The notes under the pieces: model-generated
The model's input: only the letters and a program-made list of their open reading frames with translations
Databases searched by the model: none
What the model was told of the DNA's origin: nothing
Program-made: the position numbers and the translations under genes
Assembly (NCBI GenBank): GCA_008638375.1
Contig: CM018046.1
Coordinates: forward strand, 46,349,206-46,413,205
Length of the DNA stretch: 64,000 nt
Source: Nyssa sinensis
Lineage: Eukaryota; Streptophyta; Magnoliopsida; Cornales; Nyssaceae
Reading direction: 5' to 3'
Shown: piece by piece, positions 45,619 to 56,941 of the stretch
How the letters are laid out: each line of letters opens with the position of its first letter
Position numbering within the stretch: position 1 is the stretch's first letter

Positions 45619-45968
45619 CAATTCAACAAGTTGCAATCCTGGCAGCTGAGAATGAAAGTATCACAAAGACCCATCACGTGGCTACATTGTTAATTCAACA
45701 AGTTGCAAACCTTGGAAGCTGAGAATGAAAGTGTCACAAAGACCCATCACGTGGCTACGTTGTTAATTCAACAAGTTGCAAACCTTGGAAGCTGAGAATG
45801 AAAGTGCCACAAAGATCCATCACGTGCAAACCTTGGAAGCTGAGAATGAAAGTGTCACAAAGACCCATCACGTGGCTACATTGTTAATTCAACAAGTTGC
45901 AAACCTTGGAAGCTGAGAATGAAAGTGTCACAAAGACCCGTCACGCCGCTACATTGTTAATTCAACGC
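45619..45968 (+). repeat. Promoter minisatellite: five 73-bp units, four with a G-box
   Basis: The units share AATTCAACAAGTTGCAAACC, TTGGAAGCTGAGAATGAAAG and CACAAAGACCCATCACGTGG. The fourth boundary lacks about 25 bp. The core CACGTG occurs at 45675-45680, 45748-45753, 45821-45826 and 45869-45874. The last unit reads CACGCC. Unit 1 has a single unit with CACGCG. The array lies about 120-470 bp upstream of the intact RLK start codon. CACGTG is the known binding core of plant bZIP and bHLH factors. Confidence 0.88.
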
Positions 45969-46044
45969 AAAGAATCTTAAATATTCTGCTCCACCAACCC
46001 TGTAAGTTGAAAGACTTGAACTCTGATGACTCTTGCCCATTCTG

Positions 46045-46051
46045 TATAAAT
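46045..46051 (+). promoter_or_regulatory. TATA box of the intact RLK
   Basis: TATAAAT stands 36 bp before the ATG at 46087, which implies a very short leader. The pseudogene copy has TTAAAAAT at the same place, so the box is lost there. Confidence 0.6.
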
Positions 46052-46086
46052 GTTCACACTGATCAATCATCAATACAACAAAGAAA

Positions 46087-48648
46087 ATGTCCACAATCAT
46101 ATCATTCTTGATTTTCCCATTGTTTTTCAGTGCTTGTTTTGGCCAATCTACTTCACAATCTACTCCCCCGACGTCATCAATATTCTACCTTAATTCAACC
46201 TTACCTTCAACATGGTACAACGACAACTCAAACAGTAATACCCTTACCAATGATGATGGTTCAGAGATAAGAGTAGTCCTGTCAAATGACAAGGACGGCC
46301 TTGGTTTTGTCTGCGGATTCTACTGCAAAGATAATAGCTGCTTCTTATCAGTTGTCGTCCATGGTGGAGGCGATGCCAGTGTAGTTTGGTCAGCAAGAGA
46401 TCCAGTGCAAAAGAACACGCTGTTGCAACTGACACAAGACGGAGACTTAGTGCTGCTTGATTCAGATGGAGCCAAGGTGTGGGCAACTAATACAACGGGT
46501 AATTCTGTTGCCGGAATGAACATGACTGAAAATGGAAATTTGGTTGTGTTTGACGACAGAGGAGCTGTTGTTTGGCAGTCTTTTGATCACCCCACTGATA
46601 CTTTGCTTGTTGAGCAGCGGTTTAATGAGGGTCAAAATCTCATTTCAAGTTCTTCTGCCACCAATTGGAGTCGCGGTTTGTACTACGCCACATTAACATC
46701 ATCTACTGGTTTTGCTGCATACACTGATGTGGGTGAGGGTCAATCGCTGATGTATTATCAGTTGGTGCCAGAACGAAGCTCGAGAACAAGCACCGGATCA
46801 AATTATGCAGAGCTCCAGCAAGAAGGATTCATCGTGAACCTGGGAACATCTCAAGCAACATTTAGAACAACTCCCTCTGCTGGAATCGTCAAATATTTAA
46901 AACTAGACAGTGATGGCTATTTGAAGATATACCAGCACGGAAATGCAAGCGGATTGAGTGAACTTGTTGATATGGTTACCCAAGATCTGGGTGAATGTCA
47001 ACATCCTCGCCAGTGTGGAGAAGATCGCATATGCATGAAAGACACTTGTAGCTGTCCCATAGCTGTTGATGGGGTCACTTATTTCACGTCGGGATATCCA
47101 TCAAAAGCAGATCCAACTCAATCCAACCGTGTTTGCTTTAGAACGATTCCCTTGACTTGCCTGCCTTCTTTGGATCAGCAGCACCATCTTGTTGAAGTAA
47201 CAAATGCTACCTACTTCAACGTCATCGATCCAGATGCTGCATTTCCAAATATCAGAGATATAGAGCAATGCAAGCAAGCCTGTCTGCAAAATTGTTCCTG
47301 CACTGCAGCCTTTTTCCGGTATGACAACAATGTCTCAGATGGCTATTGTTATATGCCATCTAAGATCTTGACTATTAGAGAAGGGCCAATTCCAAATCAC
47401 AACTTCACAGCAGCCACATATATTAAGGTACAAATTCCCTACAAGGCACCAAATCCTGTGCCGGCACCAAATCCTGTGCCAGTAGGACCTATACCAGAGG
47501 TTTTGCCACCAACTCCATCTCCAAGAAAACGTCCAAATTTAACACCGATAATTGCAGGATCTATTGCTGGTGTCCTTGTCATTCTTGGCCTTGTAATTGT
47601 TATATATTGGGTGATGTTGAGGAAGACAAATGCAGAGGATGTGGAAGACACTTTCAAACTAATGCCAGTGAGGTTTTCATATGAAGATCTGCATGACGCG
47701 ACACGGGATTTTGAGGAGCAAATCGGTGTCGGAGGATATGGGACTGTGTTCAAAGGAATCCTGCGAGATGGCACTTTTGTTGCTGTAAAGCGGTTGGATA
47801 AATTAAGCCAAGGGATGAAGGAGTTCGTAGCAGAAGTTGAGACAATAGGAAGCATACACCACTTTAATCTAGTGAGGTTGATTGGATTTTGTGCAGAAAA
47901 ATCTCAGAGGCTTCTGGTATATGAATATATGAGTAAAGGGTCTCTGGATAAATGGATTTTCTACAGAGATCAGAGACCATGTCTCGATTGGCAAACACGG
48001 AAGAGGATTATCCTTGACATAGCCAAAGGATTGGCTTATCTACATGAAGATTGCAGACAGACGATTATTCACCGTGATATAAAGCCACAAAACATTCTGT
48101 TGGATGAAAAATACAATGCCAAAGTCTCTGATTTTGGATTGTCTAAGCTGATAGACAGAAGTGAGAGTCAAGTCATAAGCGCACCGAGAGGTACTCTTGG
48201 GTACATTGCCCCCGAGTGGCGGGAGCAAAGAATCAATGTAAGAGTTGATATCTACAGTTTTGGAATCGTTCTGATTGAAATAGTCAGCGGACGGAGACAC
48301 TTCGATAACACAAAATCAGAATCTAGCCAAAATCTACTCAAAGTGTTGCAGAAGAAGGCCGGGGAGGATCAAATAATCGACATTGTTGAAAACTTGGAGG
48401 GAGAAGTACCAGGTCGTAAAGAAGAAGTCGAGAGGATGATAAGGATTGGAGCTTGGTGTTTGCAAGATGATCAGACAAGAAGGCCTCCAATGTCGACAGT
48501 GGTAAAGGTTTTGGAAGGAGTAATGGAGGTAGATCCAGACATCACCTTTAACTTCGCCCATGCAAATGCAATGGTATCCCCAGCTGTGGCCAATGGCGCT
48601 GTCTCTGCACCACCACAGGCATCTGTTCTTTCTAATCCTAGATCATGA
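46087..48648 (+). CDS. G-type lectin S-receptor-like serine/threonine kinase, SD2-5-like
   Basis: This intact single-exon gene encodes 853 residues, the usual length for the SD2-5 group. In order it has a signal peptide (about 1-19); a bulb-type lectin domain (about 35-175) ending in WQSFDHPTDTLL at 163-174; a Cys-rich EGF-like segment (about 301-322); a PAN/apple domain (about 355-447); a Pro-rich stalk; a transmembrane helix (about 484-511); and a kinase domain (about 530-815). Kinase residues are the Gly loop GVGGYG at 547-552, Lys568, catalytic Asp664 in HRD, Asp682 in DFG and APE at 708-710. It is therefore expected to be an active RD-type kinase at the plasma membrane, probably sensing extracellular or cell-wall ligands; the ligand is unknown. 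The start is the first ATG after the TATA box, and a hydrophobic leader follows. Its upstream G-box repeats are absent from the dead paralog. Confidence 0.95.
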   Translation: MSTIISFLIFPLFFSACFGQSTSQSTPPTSSIFYLNSTLPSTWYNDNSNSNTLTNDDGSEIRVVLSNDKDGLGFVCGFYCKDNSCFLSVVVHGGGDASVVWSARDPVQKNTLLQLTQDGDLVLLDSDGAKVWATNTTGNSVAGMNMTENGNLVVFDDRGAVVWQSFDHPTDTLLVEQRFNEGQNLISSSSATNWSRGLYYATLTSSTGFAAYTDVGEGQSLMYYQLVPERSSRTSTGSNYAELQQEGFIVNLGTSQATFRTTPSAGIVKYLKLDSDGYLKIYQHGNASGLSELVDMVTQDLGECQHPRQCGEDRICMKDTCSCPIAVDGVTYFTSGYPSKADPTQSNRVCFRTIPLTCLPSLDQQHHLVEVTNATYFNVIDPDAAFPNIRDIEQCKQACLQNCSCTAAFFRYDNNVSDGYCYMPSKILTIREGPIPNHNFTAATYIKVQIPYKAPNPVPAPNPVPVGPIPEVLPPTPSPRKRPNLTPIIAGSIAGVLVILGLVIVIYWVMLRKTNAEDVEDTFKLMPVRFSYEDLHDATRDFEEQIGVGGYGTVFKGILRDGTFVAVKRLDKLSQGMKEFVAEVETIGSIHHFNLVRLIGFCAEKSQRLLVYEYMSKGSLDKWIFYRDQRPCLDWQTRKRIILDIAKGLAYLHEDCRQTIIHRDIKPQNILLDEKYNAKVSDFGLSKLIDRSESQVISAPRGTLGYIAPEWREQRINVRVDIYSFGIVLIEIVSGRRHFDNTKSESSQNLLKVLQKKAGEDQIIDIVENLEGEVPGRKEEVERMIRIGAWCLQDDQTRRPPMSTVVKVLEGVMEVDPDITFNFAHANAMVSPAVANGAVSAPPQASVLSNPRS

Positions 48649-49220
48649 AAGCATCAACTGAGGTGAAAGGCAAATGAAGTTTCTGTGCTTCAACTCATCT
48701 AGCACTGAATTGTATTCAGACCAAATTTCATGAAATTTGTAATCAAATAATTGATTATTTTTTCAGAATGTGATGTTCAAGCACAACATATTAGCAATTG
48801 AGACACCTAGCCCCAACTGTCACCTAGATCTACCACCAAAAAAAAAAACACACCCACTCAAACATACACAATGCAGAAAAAGCAGATATCTCATAGAACG
48901 TTTAGAGAATAAAGTAGATATTTCTTTCTAATTCGCAGCCATCCCATCACCATAACTCTCAACGATTATTGACATGTTTTCTAATGAGAAACAAGGTATA
49001 GATGCTCAATCTGAAGCAGTTATTCATTAAAGGTTTGAACAGTATCTCTACAGAAAAAAATAACCACAAATTCTACAAAATAGCTATATTCTATTCATCA
49101 AAATAAGGATCATAACACAAATATTCACAAGGAAATGAGAAAAAGGATGTCAGTCACATTATCAGTAGTAATAGTCCACAGGGCATCCAAAAGATACATG
49201 TTCAATGTTTTCTTTTCTAT

Positions 49221-49248
49221 GGGAGGGTGGGTGGGTGGGGGGTTGGGG
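49221..49248 (+). other. Potential G-quadruplex motif, unit 2
   Basis: This is the copy of 8955-8982 with the same six G-runs, about 570 bp after the RLK stop codon. Confidence 0.55.
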
Positions 49249-49656
49249 TAACTGCATGTTCAATGTTAGTGCTAGAACTTTCTTGTGTCCACGTTGCTTT
49301 TGTCGGGACAAACAGGAGAGAAAGCCGTACTGGCTTTCTATAAGCCATTCGATCACATCTTGTACGTTACCAAAGTAACAGGCATGATGAAAATCACCCT
49401 AATCAACACTTCGAAGCCTTATTTTGTAAGTCACAGGTAGAAGAATCCCATTTCTTCCAGTCGAGTCACACCTTCATGTACATGTGCTATAGCTCCCGTT
49501 TGAACACACAAGAGAACCCAAGGGAACCCACCTGACTACCTAAGGGTTCTACATTCTGACAAATTTTCAAAAAATTGACCATTTCGTTTCGGGTCCAACT
49601 TTGATCCATTTTCAACCTTTTTCCTGCGAAAATTTACATATATTTTAACAAAATGA

Positions 49657-49660
49657 CCCC

Positions 49661-49691
<31 letters not shown>

Positions 49692-49705
49692 AAAAAAAAA
49701 AAAAA
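49657..49705. repeat. Homopolymer junction C25-A24, unit 2
   Basis: Twenty-five C are followed by 24 A. Unit 1 has C19A24 at the same place. Confidence 0.7.
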
Positions 49706-51116
49706 CAACCTATCAGAAACTGCCTCTCATCATTCACACTCAATAGTCCAGGCTACCGCATAGAGTATTTCTCGCTGTTTAGCAATCAGCAGTGGGCATC
49801 ACAGTCCCTTTCACCATGGCACTTCAAATCTAAGCTGAACAAGATCACTCCCATTCCAGGGCTTCCAATTTCTTATTTGTTAATTTTATTTATATTTTAT
49901 GTTTATTTTATGCTTTTAATTTTGATATTGTCACAAATACTGCTTATTTGACATGAGATAGGGATGTCTTATTTTATGGTATAGGTTACTTGAAGATTTG
50001 ATATTACTGGGGTTTAGTTAACCATGATTGCTTTGATGCATTTCCTCCTTGATCTCTACAAAGCACTGGTTAGAGGGTTATCGAACTGACTCCGATGGCA
50101 GTTACTCCGATGATCAAATTAGACAGAAAAAAAAAAAAGAATTATATATTGAAATAGAGAATTCACATGAGTTTTGGGGCGTACTTTAGGTCTTATTTAT
50201 AGGTTGTGTTTTTCCAAGTTTGAGTAAGATTTGGATTGTTTGAAATTGGGTTTGGAATATATACTTAAAATGAGAGTTATCATATCAGACTGTACTATCT
50301 TATTCCTTATCTGGAACGTGGTTTGAAGACGGTAAGTAGCTCGGTATTCTATTATGTCGGTAGAAATAGTTCCCAAGTTGTTTGGGATCCTATCATCATT
50401 GACTTAGTATGTCAGATTTGCAAGCACACATGTCAAGTAATAGGTCAATGTGCTCAAATATGGCGTATCAGATTTGCTCCAAGCCTAGCCTCCAACATGT
50501 AGAGATCGAGAAGTTCGTCACTGAGATGCCTTTGCCAATAAATATGACGTTGGGCTTTCACGCCTAAAAGCTGCTATTTGTTATGTATTGTGAGTCCTTG
50601 CTAAATGTTGCATGATTTAGGAGCCAAGAGCCTGCCCTTATAAGCAAAAATAAAAAATTCATCTTATAACAATCTCATAAAATTAAATGTAATTTATTTT
50701 TCTTTACCCCTTTTATTTGGAATTTGTTAAAAATTAGGAGTTAGCTTTTTAATTTTTTTCTACCATCAGAGTCTCCATAAATCATGATATTTACACTTTC
50801 ACCCCTATTTATAATTTTGGAATCCATCACTACATCTTTTAAACAACTTTTCGATTTGGACCACAAAGACTAGCCTGTTAATAAGTCAACTAGATGGTGC
50901 CATCGGAGAAGTAATAGCATGTTGAATACTTCAATATGCCGTGTTCTACGGGAGAGAATAGCTGATATCATTTCGAAAGTCTTGTGGAATTATCTTCATA
51001 TAGCCCAAGTATGAAAATGATACTACTTTTGATGAAGTTGGGAATTAATAATGCAATGTATGTCTATTATATATTGAAATAGAGAATTCACATGAGTTTT
51101 GGGCGTACTTTGGGTC

Positions 51117-54100
51117 TGTAACACCCCGACCCTGATTAAGTAATGATTAGTTACTAATCATTTATCTGAACCAAACATAAAGAATAATTAAGAAGATAAT
51201 CTAATTAGGAGTTGACCAGAAGAAACGGCGTCGAAAAATAAGTTACAGAATAAAAGTTAAGTAGGAAATAGTGAAACTGCATTAATGCGCAGCCAAACAG
51301 GGCCTAAGCCCGGAATATGGAAAAAGGACCAAAAAATGTGGCCAAGAGGATTTGATCCCTTGACCAAACTGGGCAGAATCTGTTTTACCAAAAAAAATTA
51401 CCATCTAGGCTAGGAGCACTTTTGTGTATATATGTGCAAAGATATATATTTAAATAGCACTTAGATTTGGCCATTCCCCAAAGTGACCAATACCCACACA
51501 TGCAACACCTCAACATTGCATCATGCTATAAGCCATCATGCCTATTGCCTAATGATGGAACCCTTCTCCCAACCAAATTGCATGCAAAATAATCATGCAT
51601 TTGGGGAGATGAAAGGGCAAGAGAAATGTAAGATATGTATATCTCCATATATGCATTCTCCATATATGCAGATTTGCCATTTAGAGAGTGTTGATATACT
51701 GTTTATAGAGAGAGAAAGTGGTGAGAGAGAGTGAATCCTAGAGAGAGAGTGGGAGAAGACAAGTGTGTGTGCAAGTTGTATACCTTGGTGAGCCATTGAA
51801 GGAGCTTGAGGAGGCCAAGGAACTGCACGAGGAGGATCAAATCCAACTCTTGAAGCTTCCATTTGAGCACAGCCGTGAGGGAGAGACCACTGTTCAAGGT
51901 TAGTGTTCAAAAATTTTTTTTTTTTTTTTTTGGAAATTTTCCTACTAGATTTAGCTACTGTTTTATAGCTTTTAGGATCTGTTATTGCATGTGTTGTATT
52001 TTAACTTGAGAACTGGGTTGTTTGCGATTAAATTGGACCTACGAAACTGCCCCAGAACACAGAACTGTGAAAATCGCCATTGATGGACCTTGAGGTTGCA
52101 GGTCTGATCTGACCTCAACCAACCGAACTTTGGATGATCAAAATATAAAATAGGACTTTGTAGAACCTTGGAAAACCCCAACCGCGACCTAGAAACCTAG
52201 GTTGAGACCCCCAAAAATGACACTATTCTTTTCGGCCCAAAAATGAATTCTTCGAACTTGGCCCCTAAACTGAGATTGGTGAATTGGGAAAGGAAGTACA
52301 CGTTGTAAGGGTTGCAGAGGACCAAACCTCATGCAAAATGGTGGAGAAATAAGGCTGTATGACCCGACTGTAACTCTCCACGATAATCCGTTAGAACAGG
52401 CCCCCATTGTTGAGTTTGAAGCTTGAAATTTATGCCAAATGAACGACATTACTCCTAGAAATCTTTTGGAGCAAAAACCAGTGAGAATCGTTGCTTAAAA
52501 CCCCACGAATTTGAGAAAGAAATTCTGAAATTTCTAGGGCAACAGTAGCCTTAGACGGGTGGGGACGATGAACAGTAACCGGGTCATGGATCGGGTCCTC
52601 GGGTCGGGCCCCGACCCGAATAAGAAACGGATATAACCCATAAACCAAACTGTGTCGTTTTGGTACTGTTAAATTAAAAATTTAAATGTGTAGGGCTGAC
52701 GTCAGCACATTACTTTGAACCGGTTAGAACCGGACTGGACCGGTCTGGTTCAGTTGAATATGGACTGAACCCCTTGGTTCAGTTTGAACTTTTTGGAAAT
52801 TACGAAATAGCCCCAACAGTTTTAGGAAATTTAACTCTGGCCCAATTTTTGGAATTTTATTCCATTTATACCCCTGATAAATTAATAAATAATAAATTAA
52901 TTTATTTAATTAATTTATTAATTAAATAAAAATGACCAAATTACCCCTAGGTCATAAATAAGTCAAACGGAGTCCGAATAAATCAAATGAATAGTGTATT
53001 TTCACTATTTCAAGCATTCTGGACTCAATGGCAGAGTCCAATTCGAAAAACCAAGTCCCGAAAAATACAAACACGTAGGTATAAATGACTGTATTGCCCC
53101 CAATATGCCCGACGTCCATATAAGGCGAGTTATTAGTGCATTCTTATTATCTCGACACTTCTGAGATCAACGGTAAGGTCCGGTTCATGAGATGGGACTC
53201 CAAAAAATATGACGCGCGAAATGACCAAACTACCCCTAAGGTACCCGAAGCCCAAATGAAACTAAAAGATAGTCTATTTTGACTATGTCAGACATTCCAA
53301 ACCCAACGGTGAAGTCCATAACACCAAAATAGGTACTGAAAATTTAGTCACGTGAAAAATAAAACTCATCAAGTCACCGCGAGTTGACCAGTAAGACCAA
53401 TCCTAGGAAGTTAGGATACGTCAGGCCTAAAATTAAATGAAAGAGCATGAATAGGTAACGATTTAAGGTAAATGTGAAGTTAACGAGTTCTTTATAATTT
53501 TCTTAGGAAAAATACAAAGGAAAGGGAAAAGCCCACTAGTAGTGCAAACCTGGGGAATCAAGGTGAGTAACCTCACATTTGAAGTGGAGATTTAATTCCA
53601 CGGATTTGAATGATGTTTTAAATATCAAATTTTGTCTTTACACAATTCCGTTTTAAATATTCTGTTATGACATGCTTCCTGAATAATTTATTACTGTTCT
53701 TTGAAATATACTTCAGCATGTCTAAAATTTCGATTTCAAATGTTATTATATATCCTGAATTTACATGTTTCATGTATTTCAATACCCTATCATGAGATTA
53801 TGAACTGTATGTTTTGAATGCTTTTAAATGCATCCACATGAAGGAATTATGGGTTAAATACTTTTAAATGCAAGATAAATTGTGCATAAGCACCATGGAT
53901 TTCTATCGAGTTTCTTAGGAACCCAACTACGATACGAATAAATGCCAGGTAGCAGGATCTAATCCCCTAGGCATATGAGATATCTCCACGAAAAGTAAAA
54001 TGGGAATTTGGTTCGAAACGGATTCTGTTAATGAAAGTGATAAGGTGTGTGTTGAAAATGGAAGCAGGTTTTTTCTCATTTTCACCATGCATATTTACAT

Positions 54101-54802
54101 GATTTGAAATTCATATACTTTATTTCGAAAGTACAAGTTAGCTTGAATACTTTAATGTTTCAAAGCCATTGTTTAAAGAATGCATGTGCTCTATGTTCCA
54201 AGTATACGAGTAATTGGTAGTGAGTATTTTACAAAATTCTCACGTGCGAAACCACTACCAATTGAAACCCCATGACAGATGTTAGAATTACTCACTGGGC
54301 TTCTCGAAGCTCACCCCATTCCCTAACATTTTTCAGGTGATGACGATGGGTGGACCCTTGCTCAATTTGGGGAGAAATGATAGGCAACTCCTTTAGGATC
54401 TGGAGATATTTTGAGAAGTATTAGGGCCTATGGTTGGTCGAATTTTGATGTCGTACTTTTGGAAAATTATGTATTTAAGCCCAAGAGGCAACCAAATATG
54501 TACTTAAGCCCTTGAGGTGTTCGAATATGTATCATGTATAAGACTTTAAGTTTTAGTATGCTCTGATGTGATTATTCATGTGTACCGCTATGAAGAGCGA
54601 CAGTACCGGACAGCTGTGCGAAAGTTTTTAAACAGATTTTTAATAAGGAAAAAAAAAAAAGGGTTTTCACGCTTCCGCAAATCAAGGCCGCACCGCTATC
54701 CGATACCATCGCCCATGTTTCGCCTTGCCCTCAAGCTCCCGGGCCTGAAGGCAGCAGTCGCGATTCCCTTAATCTGCACAGGGTGGATTTCGGGTCGTTA
54801 CA
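51117..54802 (-). mobile_element. Element B: 3.7 kb non-coding LTR-like element, relative of A
   Basis: The plus strand starts TGTAACACCCCGACCC and ends TTTCGGGTCGTTACA. It is flanked by GGGTC (51112-51116 and 54803-54807); the empty sites at 9898 and in the first 925-bp copy read AGGTC. Many blocks match element A in reverse: an AT-rich palindrome-like stretch near 52870-52930, GAACCGG-rich words and GGACTCCG words. No coding genes, primer site or internal LTRs are seen. It is read as a giant solo LTR or LTR-derived element. Confidence 0.78.
51340..51420 (-). other. tRNA-like Pol III box module in element B
   Basis: On the minus strand an A-box-like TAGCCTAGATGG (51412-51401) is followed by a B-box-like GGATCAAATCC (51358-51348). 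Start-to-start spacing is 54 nt, against 51 nt in element A. The orientation relative to the element is the same as in A. The T-arm stem is weaker here. Confidence 0.5.
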
Positions 54803-54807
54803 GGGTC

Positions 54808-56241
54808 TTATTTATAGGTTGTGTTTTTCCTAGTTTGAGTAAGATTTGGATTGTTTGAAATTGGGTTTGGAATATATACTTGAAATGAGAGTTATCATAT
54901 CAGACTGTACTATCTTATTCCTTATCTGGAACGTGGTTTGAAGACGGTAAATAGCTCGGTATACTATTACGTCGGTAGAAATAGTTCCGAAGTTGTTTGG
55001 GATCCTATCATCATTGACTTAGTATGTCAGATCTGCAAGAACACATGTCAATTAATAGGTCAATGTGCTCAAATATGGCGTATCAGATTTGCTCCAAGCC
55101 TAGCCTCCAACATGTAGAGATCGAGAAGTTCGTCACTGAGATGCCTTTGCCAATAAATATGACGTTGGGCTTTCACGCCTAAGAGCTGCTATTTGTTATG
55201 CATTGTGAGTCCTTGCTAAATGTTGCATGATTTAGGAGCCAAAAGCCTGCCCTTATAAGCAAAAATAAAAAATTCATCTGATAACAATCTCATAAAATTA
55301 AATGTAATTTATTTTTCTTTACCCCTTTTATTTGGTATTTGTTAAAAATTAGGAGTTAGCTTTTTAATTTTTTTTCTACCATCAGAGTCTCCATAAATCA
55401 TGATATTTACACTTTCGCCCCTATTTATAATTTTGGAATCCATCACTACATCTTTTAAACAACTTTTCGATTTGGACCACAAAGACTAGCCTGTTAATAA
55501 GTCAACTAGATGGTGCCATCAGAGAAGTAATAGCATGTTGAATACTTCAATATGCCATGTTCTACGAGAGAGAATAGCTGATATCATTTCGAAAGTCTTG
55601 TGGAATTATCTTCCTATAGCCCAAGTATGAAAATGATACTACTTTTGATGAAGTTGGGAATTAATAATGCAATGTATGTCTATTAAACACTTAAAATTCG
55701 TTTCGATTAAGAGAATTTGAGGAAAAAAAAAGATTAAAGTAGAAAGATAATTAAATTTTTTGTTTGAAAGTTTTTAATGGAAAAAAAAAATAAAAAATAT
55801 GAGAGAAAGTTTGAAAATTTTAGCTCACTTTCCCAATTTATTCAAAAATTGAGAGATTTGGAAAGGAAAAAAAAGTATTTAATGAATTTTTTTTGAAATA
55901 TAAAAAATACCCAAAATGAAAGAATTAAAAAATTTTAATGTAAAGAAAAAAAATGGTATGATTTTTAAATAATTGTTTATATTTTTTTCTCTCCTGAAGT
56001 ATCAAATAACATCAGTTTATGTGATGTAAAGGAAATATAATATTTTAAATAATGGAAAAAGGGAAGAAAATTTGATTTCTCTTACATTATCTCTCATAAT
56101 TGAAGGAAATTAAAATAATAATTTCTCAAAAATATATATGAATCAACTAAAAGGAAAGAGAAGTCAAGAGGACTGAACAGGTAAATACTTTTGATGTGGA
56201 TACTCTGTGTATTTTGGGCAAGAAAAGCTTCTAGTACTTGG
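54808..56241. other. Rest of the 925-bp copy and right flank up to G4
   Basis: It aligns to 9900-10910 and 11555-11958 of unit 1. It ends in CTTGG, the probable target site of the ancestral G1/G4 insertion. No gene is visible. Confidence 0.6.
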
Positions 56242-56864
56242 TGATATATCACAAAAGAGCAGGACCAATCATCACTCGACACGTATGTCTATAGTTCAGC
56301 TCATGTTCGGCTAGTTCAGCTCGTGCTCGGCTAGTATAATTCACGCTCAACCAGAGTGGCTCGCGCTCGGCCATTCAGGGCAGACCGACAGATCTGAAGA
56401 GGCCGAGCACATGCCTCCAGAGCAGATCCACATCCAAATAAAGCTCACGGGGTTGAACACAAAACTCTAGAGCAGCACTTCAAAGCTCGTCACCGCCTTA
56501 ACGGCTGCCGAGCAGAGAATAAAGAAACAATCATCAACAAAGAAACTGCTACATATATTTATCTCTATTTTGATACAATGTCCAACAAGGAAACTGCTAT
56601 CTCCGATGATCAAATCCCTACTTTCATGGCTCCAAATCCTAATCAACTTAGGAAATCCACGGCCTATAAATTAAACCCTAAAGGTACGCTTTACTCTCAT
56701 GCTCATTCTTTGGCTTTCATTACAGTCTTTTCAATTCAATTTATTGACTTAAGCATCGGAGCGACTACCGCCGGAGCCAATCCGGTGGCCCTCTAATTCC
56801 TTTTTTTGGGTATTCTTCAGGTTGGGGAGCCCAGATTTCTTGCGAGCCAAAAAGTGCAGCATCA
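56242..56864 (+). repeat. G4 5' LTR
   Basis: This 623-bp LTR starts TGATATATCACA and ends GCATCA. TATAAAT is at 56665-56671. The 72-codon frame (56578-56796) is open. Confidence 0.88.
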
Positions 56865-56884
56865 GTTTGGCGCCGTCTGTGGGA
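56865..56884 (+). other. G4 primer-binding site
   Basis: GTTTGGCGCCGTCTGTGGGA directly follows the LTR. It keeps the GGCGCC core that has mutated to GGCACC in G1 and G2. Confidence 0.75.
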
Positions 56885-56941
56885 AACGACAAATCTCCAA
56901 GTGCTCTATTCACAACTTATTCTCCTTCCTACCGGAGAACC

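Larger units (their letters stand above)
48649..51065. other. RLK 3' flank, unit 2
   Basis: It is nearly identical to 8384-10750 of unit 1. It holds the guanine-run motif (49221-49248), the C25A24 tract (49657-49705) and a possible old LTR-like segment (50080-50650). No gene is supported. Confidence 0.6.
50141..55685. repeat. 925-bp tandem duplication, second copy split by element B
   Basis: ATTATATATTGAAATAG occurs at 50141 and again at 51066, a period of 925 bp. The second copy runs 51066-51116, is interrupted by element B (3686 bp plus a 5-bp duplication) and resumes at 54808. It ends at about 55685, exactly where the arithmetic predicts. The junction shows short homology (ATTA). Unit 1 has one copy, so this arose after the segmental duplication and before B inserted. 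Confidence 0.88.
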
